Of a stretch of 64,000 nt of DNA, positions 1-14,427 are shown piece by piece; position 1 is the stretch's first letter; the number at the start of each line of letters is the position of its first letter. Origin of the DNA: Aptenodytes patagonicus (Eukaryota; Chordata; Aves; Sphenisciformes; Spheniscidae); NCBI RefSeq assembly GCF_965638725.1, contig NC_134957.1, positions 18,190,101 through 18,254,100 of the forward strand, in the 5' to 3' direction. The translations under genes and the position numbers were made by a program. Under the pieces are notes generated by a model that was given only the letters and a program-made list of their open reading frames with translations, did no database searches and was not told where the DNA came from.

Positions 1-3000
1 TAATTATCTGTTATTCTTACTTTGTAAATGTAGCAGCAGGAGGAGTACTGCTTTATTACCACCAGTAGCATTAACACTAGATTTATACACTGAAAAAGAA
101 GGGGGTAAAGCTCCTGGTAACAAGTATCTTTACCAGGGTCCTACTGAACTTGAACTGAACAAGGTCCTACAGCCCTTAGCTCAGCCAGTAACTAGAAACT
201 ATTCACTGCGTGCTAGCTCAGACTCTAGAACTAAGCACATATTCCTCATATGAATAATTCCATTGCCATCAGTGAGATAATTTCTATAAATAAAATTCAC
301 ATATAGCTGTATGTTTTCAGGCTCTTATTGTGTAAAATCACATCAGTGTGTCTGCAAAAATGAGAGGAAATTCTAGTTTCTGGTCATAGATTAACTCTGT
401 CGCTTTTTCCAAAATCTCCGGTTCCACTCTTATCATTTTCTTTTGATTGGTTTGACCTTTGAGCCAAGTCTTCCATCCATTTCCCTATATCTTTAATTTC
501 TGAGGCTCAGCCTTGCCCCTCTCCGTCCCCTGAGTCTGTCTAGCTGCAAACTGGAAGTTAGCTCTTTGACATCATCTTCATTTTTTGGTGCTGTGAAAAG
601 ACACAAAAGCTGCCTGGACTCTCCTGACCTGCTTTTCCCAGAAAAATCCTTTCTCACATACTGAGAATCTTGGTGAGCAGGTATCTCATAGATTTTGTCA
701 TTGTAAGCAACCTTGCTGTGAGTGGATGGGGGTCACCGTCAGCTGTTTCAGAATCAGGGATTTTTTTTCACCCTGGGTGTGTAGAAAGACATAACACTCC
801 CTGCCAGCATCAAAAAGAAATACCAGCAGATACAGTATTTTCCTTCAGTGTTGATCAGCTGTTTTGGGGGGGGATATTAAAACCCAAACCATATCCATAG
901 CTTAGAGGTGCAACAGCATCAGAGGAACTGGTGGCAGAAGTTTATTGACTATGGGTATCAAGATTCTCCGTGTGAAATCCAACCAAGCTGCTGTAATATA
1001 TTTCTTTCTGAACACAAGCAGTCTCAGTGCATTATCTGCTTGCGCCAACTGGCTCTTTGTGGCAGGGTTTCAGACAACATAAAATGTATAACATACACAA
1101 AGAAACTAAATCGCACTGAGATCTACACAGATCTCCTCGTAGGACAAGGCTTAAAGACTTGGGGTTTCTTTGGTTGGGTTTTTTCCTTTTGGTGATTGAA
1201 AGTAAGGAATCAACATCCATGATTCAAAATACAAACAAATAATTGAAAAATCCAGTTTTAGAACCAGAACTAATTTTTGTTTTAATGCCTGGACTTGAAA
1301 AAACATTATTTTTAAAATAACACAAATACATTGTTTCTGCTTCTCTGCTGACATTTATGGGACTCTTTTCAGCATAGAGTAGCTAATTTTAGACAGGAAA
1401 AAGTGAAAGTGGATATGCAAAATTCGGGCTAAAAATCTTGAGAAATTGTTGACAATGAGGTGGTTTATTCACCTCAGTTACAGTAGTCTCAGTACTGGAG
1501 ATTACTAACAGTAGCAAAAAGTTACTGTGTTTTTATTAAGTTACAGTCCTTTTAACTGTGCTAGCACAATAGTTTGAGTAAAATTAAGGAAACATTTGAA
1601 ATATAAATATTACAATATGGAACAATGAAGAACTAAAGGTCAGATTCTTTGCTGATATCTACAGGCCTCTAAGATTTGGGAGGGGGAGAGAGGTTATTTA
1701 GCAGCTCATTTTCTTTGGTTAATTTTAGGTTTTCAATCTTTTCAAGCATTAGGAGAGAGCAGATGGTATTGATGTTTTGCCCACTTTTATCATTGCTAAC
1801 CGTTCAGTTTGGAATGTATTTATGTAGCCTCATTGTCATGGAAATGCACAGACAGGAGACTTTAAATCAGCTCAGCCATGTATGTGCTTTTGTAAACTTC
1901 TGTTTTCCTTATTTAGCTATGAAATGAGCCTGTTTTTTCATGAACATATATATTTTTAATATTTGATGTTTTAAGAAAACCTGGGGAGCAAGCGTTGGCT
2001 ATATCAAATTAACTGTGGAGTACAAAATTAAACTTACTACTACAGGGGCATGGAGGCTTCAGTACTGCATTTATACGCAGTAGAAAAGGCAATGGAGTGG
2101 TCTCAGAAACTTCTGTTAGACCATAAGACATTTGCAAAGGTGTTTTTGGCTATTCCTCAGAACCATTAAATATTTATGTAGGGCCAGTGTCTCCCTTCAC
2201 TAAACTGATCAAAGTAAGTGAGATCAATAATGACCTTTCCTCTAATCCAATGCCTTTATCATATCATAGAAAATTCCTAGAGATGTAAAACGAAGGAGAC
2301 AAGGTCTGTGAGGGAGATAAAGAAGGCAAACAACAGTAGAGCATAAATTCAGAGAATGTGTTATTCACAGGGCCCAGTGCAGCTGTGTCTGGAGAGGACC
2401 TGCTCTTACTGCACATGGTATACATGGCAGCTCGTGCACTGCCTCCTCTCCGGCATGAACCAAGTAGGTCCCTTGACAGGGAAACTCCTCTGTGCACAAG
2501 TGGCCAGAGAATGACTGAGGTCCTGCACCTACATGCAGTAGAGTAGAACTGTAGTTCTGGCCCGATCCAGTCCAAGGCTTGCCAACTCCCAGAGCACCGG
2601 ACCTCTCATCACGTGAATGAAAGCAGAGTGTATGTATAGGAACGAGTCTCCTGCTAAAGCCAGTGCGGAAGTAGCCCCACGGAGGAAAGCAGAGATGCTA
2701 TGAAGGCCAAAGTTTTCCTCAAATTTTCTGCTCTGTGCACAGTCATTCTTAGTGCTCCTCCTTTTAAAAAGAAAGAAAGAAACAAACAAAAACCCAGTTG
2801 CTCTGAAGACAGATCAGCTTCATTCAGGACAATTATTCTGAACTTGTTGGGGATACGAGGGAGTCTGTTTTAATTTTCAACTTTTCTGGTTTTGAATCTC
2901 TGTATTAGTTCTGTCTCCTGAATGATGTTTGTGAATCATCAACCTAAAAAATGCAGAGGAAAAAATCATCCATAATAAATAGATTAGACAGCAGTGAGGA

Positions 3001-6000
3001 ACTGGAAGGTACTAATGCTGGGAGAGACCTGCTGGAGAAGGCAAGCAGCAAATTAGATTTGCGTTTGTAATTGATATGGCAGCATGAAAGACATGCAATT
3101 TGGGGCAGGATATGGAAAGACATCATGTGACAGAGCAGGATGAAATGTAATATTGTATTTAATTCTGGGCACCAAATAACCAGAAAGGTGAGTTAGGAGT
3201 TAATTAGGAGGCAGTGTATTGGTTCTTAGAACCTCATTCCCCTGGGGATTCTCCTAACTTTAATGCATTTAGCACCAAACACATTTTCTGCTTCTTCGAT
3301 TTTCTAGTCATCCCACAGATTTTGCTTCATTAGAGTCTTTTTCACAACTGAAATGTCCACCATGATTCTGTCTTTGGACTTCTTCCTGCATTTCAGTCTC
3401 TTCCTGGAGAAGCAGGTGGATGATGACCACCTCACTATCCTTTTAGGAGATTAGACCTCTGTTTGTTCTTTGGGGGCCAAAGATGCATATTCCCAAGTCC
3501 TCTAAAGTTTTTCAGTCTTTTTCATAAGCATTTCCTGCATTTTTGGATTGATGTTTGAATCACAGCCGTAAAGGAAAAAGAGGCCCAGAAGGGTCAGTAG
3601 CTTAAAGATGACGGTGCTGATTTTGTACAGTCTCTCTGTTATCACAATGCCAAAACCACAGTCTGAATAGCCCTAAACCTCAATTTCAGTTGAAATCATA
3701 TTTTTAAAGTTAAAAGACTTGAAAAAGCCTACTTACGTTAACTGACAAACCTTTGTACTTCTATACCAGATGGTAACTGTCACCTTGAAATTAGCAAGGA
3801 GATAGATAATTTGAAGGTACAGATTGAGTGATTTACGGGGATCCCCTTTTCATGTCAGTGCTATTACAATCTCACTTGCAATCACTGCTGTAATGTAGAT
3901 GAATGTTACAAAGGTGTTTGACAAAGCAGAGTATGGACTCTCTAATTATATTTTGCCAAGGCATCTTCAAGAAAGCGTTATTTTGATGAAACCTTAAACC
4001 AACCCTATGGCTGTGAAATCATAAAGTAGCCACTCAGGGCTCATCTATAAGTAAGCTGAATAATACAAGATTCTCTTTGTTCTTTTATTTATTGTCTCAT
4101 AGTAAAATCTCTAGAACAAATACCAGTTTATCTTAATGAACTATGGTAATCTGGGGTAGCGCATGAGGTGTTAGAATACAGATGAAATGGGTATATGTAC
4201 CTATGACTCACAGCCCAAGCTTGCTTCAGTCTATTACCAAATGTACAGTAATGTTCTACCCTGATTATATACAAATACAGATTTTTAAAATTTTTGTATA
4301 CCCAGTTTGGCTATCTAATTTTGCTTGATTCATTTTTTAAATGTATGCTCTTCTTATTGCAGCCAGAAATACTAGTTTACTTAGTACTCAGGAAAGTTGT
4401 TTCAGTTTTCTCTTCTATTTCTGTGTATGTACTTTGTAAATTTAAAAAAATATTTATTCAAAAAAATACTGCACTTAAAATTTCCTTTTGGACTCTTGGG
4501 ATAGGATTTAAACAGGAGCTAATACAATTATTGGAAATCACTTGGGCATGAATTCATGCACTCACTAGTTAGTCCTCTTAAGATCCGCTCAAGTCTTAGC
4601 TGAAATTTCAGGCATATTACTGAGTCTGTAGGTTCAGACAAATTATCTCTCCTTTTCAGAAATCTCCAATTACTTTGAACGAGCACCAGCATTGTAACAT
4701 TGCGTAACCTCTGTGCTTTTTTACTGGCCTTTCTTAAAAGCTGAATACCTAAGGAAAGAGAACATTTCTGCAAAATGATCAAATATCCTCCTCAACTATA
4801 AAAAGTACCTTTGAAAAAGTACTTTTGAAAAATGATTTTGATCCAATACTTCATTTTGGTATAGTTATAACTTCCTGGTATTTAGTAGTCTAACAAGGAG
4901 AGAATGAAAAGAGGTCAACAGCTTGAACCTAGATCAGCTTCACGACAATGGAAATTTCTGCTCTTTTTTTCTTCAATTAGAGGACAGATTCCCAGATCTG
5001 TGGAGTTTAATTCTTTCATTATTGCAGTTTAAGTGTGATTACGTGCTTTACATATCTGTGAAGTCATCTTATTTCTAGTTTTAAAAGTTCTTTTATACCA
5101 GCCTATCAATTGAGAAATCTCTCCTCTGTCTTGTGCTCTCCTCCTCTTTTCCAAATCTAACTACTTTCAGGTATAATTGGAAGACCTCTCCACCTTTCTG
5201 TTCCTCTGGAAGAAATTTAGAGTAGGAATAAATCTGTCAAAACTCCCATCAGATCAAATAATAATTTTGCTCATTTACTTTTTGGTACCTGTGCTCAGAA
5301 TATATAGAGCAGAGAGCATGTTGCATAGTATCTCCTCCTCTGGAGACAGGCCGTTGTAATTATATTAGCAATATTATTCCATTGTAGTTGATCTCATGCA
5401 TACAAATAAAAAATAATCTAAGTAAATTTTTCATTAATTTTTTTTAAAAGACATTAGAATACAACACTCTAAATGAGTTTTTCTTGAATATAAATGTAAA
5501 GCTCTCATGTCCGTATCGAGCCTTAGTCTTCCAAAACTGCATTATCTGATGATCAGTTGACACTGGGAAAATACTGCAAGTGCTGTTGTTTTGAAACGGT
5601 TTTACAGTCATTGTTGGATTAAAATTGCAGAGCTTCCACAAAAAGGTACTTTTGAAAGATTTTTAAAAAGAGAGCAAGTATGGATGTGACAAAGTGAAAG
5701 ACTTCGTACGAGCCCTGAGTTTTCCTTCTTTCTTCCCATGCACATTAAGCGGGGAGTAGGATGGCTCTCTGTAGAGCCTGCAGTAGAGAGTAGCAAACCG
5801 GGCTTGTGAGAGGATCACAGATGTCTTTTCCTCAAGAGGAGAGAGGGTGCCAGGCATCAGCTGGTGTGTACATTGAGACCATCTGGGATGTGATCAGGGC
5901 CCTGGTTTGATGCCCACATCCCTGACACAAGGATGAGGAGGGAAGGTCAGTCACTATCAGCTTAAGGAAGCCTGTGACACGGAAGGAGCCAGGGGGACAA

Positions 6001-7630
6001 AGTGTTTCCTCCTCCCTTGCTGAAAGGCGGTCCAGCGCGGAGGACAGACACCTCGCCGTGCCCCACGAAATTCATGAGATTTGAGGGCAAACTCACTAAA
6101 CATGCAGACTTTCCAACACCTGGAGAAACAGCCTGAAGAAGGAAAGAATTTTCAGCTTTCACTATAGCACAGCTAACACTGTCTTGTCGTATGTGTCAGT
6201 CGTATGTGTAAGTGCTGGTGCATCAGGGAAATCATTTCCTTTCTACAGATTAACAAAAATGGGAACACCCTCATCTGACCGGCGTATTTGTCATGGGTGG
6301 AGATCAAACAACAACTGCCTAAAGAGCTGGCAAATTTGACCCGACAAGATCCACTTTGGTTGCCTACAAGTGCAGAAGTGGTTACCTGGCTGCTGATGAA
6401 CTACTATTGGTTCTGCTCAGGTGCCTTTTCCAAAGTTAATGCAAGGCGAGCGGATCAGGTGGTGTGTGCTCTGCATCCCCGGAGGCCAGCGATCCAGGTG
6501 CAGGGCCTTTGGGGCTGGACGCAGCAGCACAGCTCTTCCCCTGGCCCAAGGCTCCAGCAGGGGAGCTGGCAAGGCTGGGCATGCAAGGGGGACTCGCCAG
6601 CTCGTGCAACTCTGTTTATTAATGTGGCAAAAGGTGAACTGAAGCATGTAGTTCACTGCTTTCCACACCTTTGCAAATACTGTTGGGCCAGTGCACAGTA
6701 AGAGCACAAAGGAAAATTTGACAGTAACAACTAGTTATTCTCTTTTCAATGAGAACAGGAGGATGTATTATCCTATTGCTGGCTATGCAGACATTGTCTA
6801 CTTGTGTTAGGTAGAAAACATACTTGCAAACTAGAAAAGATCTGTTTCACTCATCATAAGGGTGGCCTATGTTGCCGTTGTGTTTTTAAAATCAGATACT
6901 GCTTTACCTGCTATATATCAAATTGTTGGCTAACACAGCTGATCACTTACTAAACAAATACAGTGTTAAATGATTCCTAATGTAATGACAGTCTCTGTTT
7001 ACACCATAAAGATTTTGCATAAAAGTCACAGGAGGACTTATTGTCCTGGTTTATCAGTTTTTCCCTGATAAACAACATCAGGAATATGAACAGCAAGGAA
7101 GCCTCAGAGTGCATTTGCATTAGAGTGAAAGACCATCAGCAAACTTTCATCTTGGATAGCTGAGCTGATATAAAAGCACCTATATCCCATATATAATGTT
7201 TTACACAACTGTGGGTATCCCACATTAATTGACACTTTGTAAAGATACTTTTTTCCTGTTGTTAACAAAGCATTAAAAATGACCATTACTGGTGTATGAT
7301 ATGTAGTAATTATCAAACAGTAACTCAATTCTCTTAAAAAATGGCAGTTTTGCTGAACTACAGAATTTGCCCTAAGTGCAGGCAGTGAGAACCTAGTGAT
7401 GAACCAGGACACAGTTTTACTCAGCTTGCTGATTTCAGAAGAAGCCAGGACTCAAAATCAATGAAATCAATAGGAGCCCTTCCTTTGACTGCAATATTCT
7501 TCACTGTGGAACTTTAGTGATATTTGAAGTATGGCTGTATTATTGAGATGTATTTATTTTTATTTGCTGTGCACATTTACTAGACGTGCGATCTCCTAAA
7601 TTAGCCTAAATAAGCTTATAATGCTCCTCT

Positions 7631-7667
7631 GAAAGAAAGAAAGAAAGGAAAATAAAGAAAGAAAGAT
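7631..7667. repeat. GAAA-type microsatellite
   Basis: An imperfect run of GAAA units, broken by GGAAAAT in the middle. It is a simple sequence repeat with no flanking element that I can recognise, and is likely polymorphic. Confidence 0.85.
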
Positions 7668-7915
7668 CAAAGGCCAGGAAACTTGCAGCTGCACTGTTAA
7701 ATGGGATAAGCAATAAAATACACAATGATATGTAAAGAGGGTAACAAAGTCATTGAACTTCTACCATTATAATGGAAATATTTTATTTGCAATTAGAGAG
7801 AAGACTTACTTATTTTGCTGTAATTCCAAATAGGTTAGTAATGAACCAAAACAAATCACAGCTATGCCAAACAGGCAACGTTCAACAGTATCACTGAAGA
7901 AAACAAACAGTAGTG

Positions 7916-7968
7916 TAAGGGCATTATTGCCCTTAGTAGTCTAAGTGCATTATTACCCCTAATAGTTC
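7916..7968. repeat. Imperfect tandem duplication, ~26 bp unit
   Basis: Two adjacent copies share the core 'gcattatt' followed by 'ccc(t)tagtag' and 'cccctaatag' respectively. They differ at several positions, so the duplication is not recent. No coding role is visible. Confidence 0.55.
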
Positions 7969-9374
7969 TCCTGTAGCAATCAAACTATTCTTTAGTAGAG
8001 CAAGCAAAGAAATAAAGCAACGTGTTAGATCCAGAATGGCCAGAGAGGTCCCCCCAGTACACAAACTGGAATGCAAAATACACCTATTCTAATGCTAATG
8101 CCAGTCATTTCAACAATGTAAGGCGTAAAGCAGCAGACCATTTGCAGTAAGATACATCTCCTGCCACCAGATCTTTATCTTCCCGTTCACATATATCCAG
8201 CACAACAAAACATGGGCTGCGAATCCTTAATTATAGGTACCTATAAGTACTGGTTTGAAGATGGTTCATTGTATTGATTTTCCCTCCTAGTTACCTCAAT
8301 GTTTAATAATAATAATAAAAAGAAACACACCATAATTACATCTGCTATGATATTAAAAACACTTCACACTGCTCTGTTAATCCCAGAATTTCTGTTCTTT
8401 TCTTTAGAATGACCTCAGTTCATTATGTGGGAGCCAGGGCAGGAGGGAGCTTTTGTTAAGCTTTTTATTTGAAACTATTCATTTTGATTTAAGAGCCTGC
8501 TTTGTAACAGAAAATTCATTGGGATTTTTCTGTGTTCTGGGGCAGGTACAGGAGTCTGAAAAATAAGTGTCTTGCTGCAACACTGCTATTTCGTTTACTA
8601 ACTCTGTATGTGCAAATGAAGTCAAACATGTCAGTGAAAGAGGAAAATTAACTGAAAGTATCTGTAGGTTAGTCAAACAGAATCTGGCAATTAATCTGCT
8701 CAGCTGAACAACCCAAAGCCCAACCTAAGACAACAAACCTGTTGCATATATCAGTGTGGTTGTAACTAAGCTGAAGAACATATTCTGCAGAGACTGCAGT
8801 TGGACGGATCAACACTTTACGAATGTCATGGCTGGTGGAAGATGTCCCTCATCTTCACCTCGTTGTCCTCTTCTAGTGCTCCGAAATGCAGAAGCAATAC
8901 AATGATAGGAAGGCAGAGTGCTCTGAACCTGATTCAGCAGCACTTGCTTCTCTGAGTGGTAAATAAAAGATAATCCCTCTGTTTGTACAAGTGCACAAAA
9001 CATTGGCATTGCAGCCAAAACAGATGTAAACTGCACCCCTCCCCAGAGACACCTGAGTACTAATGTGCCATCTAGTTAATAAGGTCATAGACTACAAGGC
9101 CAAGAGAAACCTCTGTGCTATTATTATCTAGCTGTGTTAAACATCTATGAACTTATTCTTGTTTGAACTGGAGTTCTAAGAAAAACGTCTTCTTTTGATT
9201 TTCAAATTACCATTGATAGAATTCTTCACAACCTTGATTAAATTGTTGCAAGATCTAATAACTTCTGCTGTTAAAACTGTGAATCCTATTTTTAGCCTGA
9301 ATGTATCTGGCATCCATATCTAACCACTGAGCCTTTGTTAAAGCTTTGTTTGCAGACTGAAGATACCATTATTA

Positions 9375-9960
9375 GAGTTACGTTCTCCACACTGGTCCTT
9401 ATATACAGTTGTCCTCTTTCCCCTTCATCTTCTCGTTGGTAAACTAAGCAGACTAAGTTCCTAGGGCCTATACTTTCTCCAGTCTTCTAAGCATTCCTGT
9501 GTCTCTCCATACAATTTAGCGAAAGCCTTTTGAATTGTAATTTTTCCAGTACAGGTCTCACCAGTATCAAATAGAGAAATAATATTTCCTCCTAATCAGT
9601 ACTTCCCTATTTATATATTCAAAGATCTCATTAATCCATTTGGCCTCAGCATCACACTGTGATGGTTATCTACCAGGATCAGCCAGATTTTTTACAGTCA
9701 GTGCTTCCATGTTGTCTTTTATCTTGTAAATATGGCTTGACTGTATATGTAGGACTTGACTTCTGTTTGTGTTGTATTTTTTGTGTATCTTTGGATGTCC
9801 TAGGATGTGACCTAGCATGCTCAGATAAGTAATCTATTTACACTATATATCAGCAATTTATTTCCACTTAACTTTTAATCACCATTACAGTATGTTCATT
9901 TTTTATTAGGTCTTAGCTGTCCAAAGATGTGGTCCTCATCCCTGAAGATACTCACTGAAG
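9375..9960 (-). mobile_element. Ancient, heavily mutated CR1 LINE fragment
   Basis: On the plus strand this reads like the reverse complement of a CR1 reverse-transcriptase 3' half. Near 9548-9567 is 'ccagtacaggtctcaccagt', matching the place in the younger CR1 (about 20019-20040) that reads 'ggtggggtctcaccag'. It is followed by 'tttggcctcagcatcacact' and 'gttatctaccaggatcagcc', both familiar from old amniote CR1 copies. No open frame survives, so this is a neutral relic. Divergence from the 19.5-kb CR1 is large, which suggests an insertion that may predate modern birds. The limits are approximate, because homology fades at both ends. The assignment rests on remembered CR1 consensus and comparison within the window. 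Confidence 0.7.
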
Positions 9961-10975
9961 ATACTTGCTAAGGAGTCACAGTTTTCAGAGTTAACAATTA
10001 AGGGACAAGCCTTATAACATAATTGATTTAAAGTGTGCAACATTTACTTGATATTTTCTTGATCAAGAAGCAGGATTGTATGTATTGTAGAGATGCTGTG
10101 GCCCAAAGAATGGTCTTTCTGCTCAGTTTCTCACAAGTTTTCTTCCTTGTTTTCTAAAGCCAGCATAGGGAAGTGTGTATTTGTGTCCTGTGCTGCACCC
10201 TCTGACTGGTAGTTCCAGCTGTGTGGAAAAAAAATAGTCTCTGAATATAATTACTTGCTTTCTGCTAGCGTGAAATTATAAGAAAATAGAGGAAGGTGTA
10301 TTTGTAAGGTTCATCACCGGTCATTAGTGCCTACTCAGCCCTGGATCTCAAATATTTGGGCTAAAGAAATAACCTCACTACTTGCTCTGTTACTGTCACT
10401 CTTGATTAGCTATCACAGGAAGGGAGAAGAGAAACCACGAGGAAACTGCCCTAATATTCACAGAAAGTTTCATTATCTATATTAAATATATCATGTTAAA
10501 TCTATCTTAAAAAGCTAGCAGTGTCAGTTTTTTCAGACGTAGTATCTCTCAGCTGGTTCTCCTGTTTCAGGAAGAACCTCAAACCACCTGTGCTCTATAG
10601 AAAAGTCCTTCAGTACCTCTAAATGCCGAACTCTGAAATCAGTAAATGATCAGCCAAGGCTCAGGGCTGAATGCATATTTTCAACTGAACTTAAAAACTT
10701 TTTCATGTATAATATTAAGTTATCTATGCTTTCTGATGGTTTTCTTTCATTTCAAAAAACAATTCATGATGTGTAGTGATCACTCATAGTGTGCAGCTCA
10801 TTGGTCCACCGTGTAACAAAGACTGAAGAAAAGATTTTGTCTTTATTTTAGTTACTAGAGTTTAGCACTTTGACTGTAATCCATAATAGCTCTCTTGACA
10901 CATCATCTATTCTTCCCTTTAATGTTAACTTGCTTCCAAGCTGTTCTCCTGTAAAGGTTGCTTGCTGGCAACTTG

Positions 10976-11030
10976 CATGTAGACTTTTACATGTAGACTT
11001 GTCATGTAGACTTTTCATGTAGACTTTTAA
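10976..11030. repeat. Short tandem repeat, 4 copies of a CATGTAGACTT unit
   Basis: The 11-bp core CATGTAGACTT occurs four times in succession, with spacers of 2-4 bases, giving a period of about 13-15 bp. The core is identical in all four copies, so the array probably arose recently by slippage or unequal exchange. No protein frame runs through it. Confidence 0.85.
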
Positions 11031-14000
11031 ACTTGTGGCTGAAAGTCATTCCTACGCAAATAGCTGATATCAAGGATTCAGGTCTTTGCTAATTTTTCAT
11101 TAGCACTGTGCAAACGTCATAACACTATTCTGGATAATCTGATGAGGAACTCATTGGCTATAGGCCAAAAAATTGAGAAATAAAACTTTTCTGGTGTATT
11201 TATCAATCTTAAATGTTTTCTGACCATAAATGTTCTTGTCTATGAACATTTTGTGAGGTCAGTTGCTAGAATAGAAGGTCAGCTGGGACGAGAACATAGT
11301 GTGGAAACAGAGTCAAAGTAGGATGTAGAAGATGAGGTTTCCCCATTGCACTGGTCCTTCACAGAGTCCTGTTAAGTCTCTTCTGTTGCTTGGTTGGCTT
11401 TACAAGCCCCGCTTGGCACAAAACAGTTAAATAACCTTTGTGTTCAACAGAGATTTATATATTGGGGGCTGGGAGCGGGCTTTTTTATGGCAGCATGTGA
11501 TTTAGGGATTATTAAGGCAACAGTGGCAGAGACTCTTAAATCATAGCAGAGCTTTGTGTTAAATTACATAGCGCTGAGTTCTGTGCTTCTGGGTGGTTTT
11601 TCTTAATTGTGCTTGTTAAATGGACTTTAGAGTTACACGTCTGGCACAGTGATTTATGGGTATAGATCTGGCTTCTGCTCATAAATAAGAACCCTTGCAT
11701 CCTCCCTACAGCTGCCTGGCCCACTAAATACCTGTAAAGGTATACCGTCCCAGTGAGTCATTTAGCTCGTTCCCTGAAGGCCATTACCAGATGTTCTCTC
11801 AGTCTGTCTGTTTTAGGGGTTTTGTCTGATCTGTTGCCCTAGTATCACTCTGATTATCCACTAAATTAAATCTACATGAGGAGGTCCGTCGCAGGTGTTC
11901 TGGTCAGTCTTTCAGGTGTTCTGCCTCAGGCCAAACCCTAACTGCAGTCAACGAAGTCTGTACCAAATTGGATTTGAACCTTGTCTTCTGCCTGTTTTTT
12001 GCATGCTCACGTGGCTCCATTCAAAGTTCGCCTTCTCCTTTAGTATGTTACTGCAGTTAAAGTCTTCAGTGGTTTCTTTTATTCGCTGTGCGAAATGAAT
12101 CTTCCCTGCCCTGTGATTTTTCTTAAATACTCAGAACTCCAACAGAAGTTTGATACCAGTATTTTAACAGGAATATGTGCTCAGTAGGACATTTGGTGGA
12201 ACCACTATACATGTTTTTAATTAAATATTCTACAGATGCAAGTTTTATAAGCAACATTTGCCTAGTAAATTTTATATTTTTACCAGTACAGGAGGAGAAT
12301 TACGTGTCTAGTTGTCCCTTCCTAAGCCTCTGTTTCTCAGATGTTAAACAAACTAAGCAAAGAAGCTGCTGCTACCTGTTACAATTTTTTTGTTTGTTTG
12401 TTTTAGAAGAACATTTCTTGTCTCTGAGGTGTTTAGATGCTCTAGTATTTTACCGCTCCTGACCACACATGCACACATTCATAGCGGACCTCTTTGAAGT
12501 GCTGTTGTTCCCAATTTAGATTTGAAGAAAAAAGACAACTTTAAGTTGCAGACCAATGCAGAGGTACTGGAGCTAGCTCCAAGGAAATTGCTAGATCTGC
12601 GTGGTACAGTATAGCAGCACAGGCTCAGGTGCCAGTAGAAGGACTGAAATGCTGCATGTTTCAGAGCCAGCTGGTTCAGCAGTAGTTCTAGGATTTCCGC
12701 AGCACATTGCTTCACCAAATATAAGCATGCTGAATACGATTTCTCTAAGGTTACACAGAAACAAATCCATGTCTCCTGTGATAACAGTAATCACGAGACC
12801 ATCCTTTCTTCTGTTATTCATCTCCTGGGTGTGCAGATTTCTCTGCAGAACAGGAGGACTGAGAATTTCAGACTAAATGTTCTGAAAGCTTCACAAGCTT
12901 ATAGCTGGCAAGGAAATGGAGATAGCCAATGCTATACAATATATCAGAGACAAGTGGAAGAAAAGATACCAGTTACCCAAAACGGCTGTAACCATTAGAC
13001 TATACTGTTTCAAAAATGTATGATTATTATTGGTTTTGTGTCTACTTATAGTTTTTAAACAAGCTTTTCTTAGCTGCAGAATATGTAAGTTATTGACTCT
13101 TATTTTCAAAGATCCATATTCTTCAGTTCTAGTAAACGTCTTGAAATATTTCACTTCAATGAAAATTTGCATATAAATATTCAATGAGTTCTACTGACCA
13201 GAATAGATGTGCTCATTTATCCTTCAGGCAGACATTTTGGAGAGTCAGGAACATTTATGCTTACTTGGGGTTTGGTCCAGAAAGTACGTATCTCTGTCAG
13301 TATCAAGCTTTCCTGTTGCTCTGAGGCCCAGTATCCACTCAGCCCACCCTAATGTTGATGCAACTCCCTCCTTTCAATTCCCTCTCATGTTTCTGAACTT
13401 GCTTTCATGTCTCCCTTCCACAGTCCGTTTTTTTTCTCTTTGCTCACAGGCTGTGTTTTCTAGGCTTGTTTTAGCACCTCTTCTCTGAGAGGACTGGCCA
13501 AGGTCTGTAGGGAAGCTACTGCCAATAATCCAGGACCCAGAATTCCTAATTTCCTACTCAGTATATCAGACTATCGGTGGGACACTAAACAAACCGTTTA
13601 TACCACATCACGATGGGTGTAATAATACTTAATAATGCCAGTATTGAATGATATATATTATCAATGAACACTGACATTTGCTCGGATCATGAACATGGAA
13701 GTACAAAATATTATCTGATAAAGGATTCAGCACAGCTGTAGCTAACAACAACTGGAGATTTGGGATGCTCGTTTACCTTGTTTTTATAGAAAGAGACCTG
13801 GAAATCCAAAAAAGAACTGTTAATAGCATATGTAATGCCAGAAAAAGATAGACTAAAAAGGGGCCAAGTCAGTTTTATCTCTGACCAAATGTGAAAAACA
13901 GCAGTGGATGGTAGATCTTTACAGAATACAACATAAATAAACCAAGTTATGGTCATTTCTGTATTCAGCTCCTATAGCAGCAATCATGATTTAGCTCCAG

Positions 14001-14427
14001 CATTTTTCCTGGATATCTCCATAAATACTGTTATCCTAGATAAAATTTGTTTAATCAGGATTAGTTCCATTACTAATGTGATTTCTGACCTCTGTATTCT
14101 ATCTCACTTCATACAGCACAGCACTTTCAAGCGTATCAACGCCTAGGCTGGCAAAATTGCCCCCCAGGATGATCAGGTTTTGCAAGTAGGTTTCCTGAGT
14201 ATGAACTATAACAGAGCAAATATCTTCCATGTTGTTGGAAAGACCTTACCTATTTGTGATCAATTCAGCTTTTACAAGAGCTCGCTAAATTCAGTATTTG
14301 CACAGTTAGCCTGAAATTGCTTAACTGTAATGAGCAATGAATATCAATTAGGTGATTATTAATGAAAACCTAACCTAGCCTAAGCACAATTAATTTCTGT
14401 TGAAATCTGACCCCTCAAAATGTAAGT

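Larger units (their letters stand above)
1..9374. other. Intergenic DNA without a recognisable gene
   Basis: No reading frame here looks like a known protein, and none is longer than chance expectation for AT-rich DNA. The longest open stretch (6288-6701) opens with TTG and is interrupted right after a locally GC-rich patch at about 6430-6620. Small landmarks are an AAAG-type tract near 2766-2786, a short direct duplication at about 4803-4828, a GAAA-rich microsatellite at 7631-7667, an imperfect tandem duplication of about 26 bp near 7916-7968, and an AAT run near 8304-8318. At about 7440-7500 a stretch with two short 'atcaatg/gactgcaat' halves may be a worn CR1/L3 palindrome. I see no promoter-like CpG cluster. 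The segment lies 42-51 kb upstream of the GRIA3 start codon and could hold distant enhancers, but nothing in the sequence alone shows that. Confidence 0.7.

Noticed and set aside
6288-6701. 137-codon frame with Trp/Gln-rich sequence
   Set aside because: Opens with TTG, overlaps a minus-strand frame of similar size, and has no recognisable domain; explained by a local GC-rich patch.
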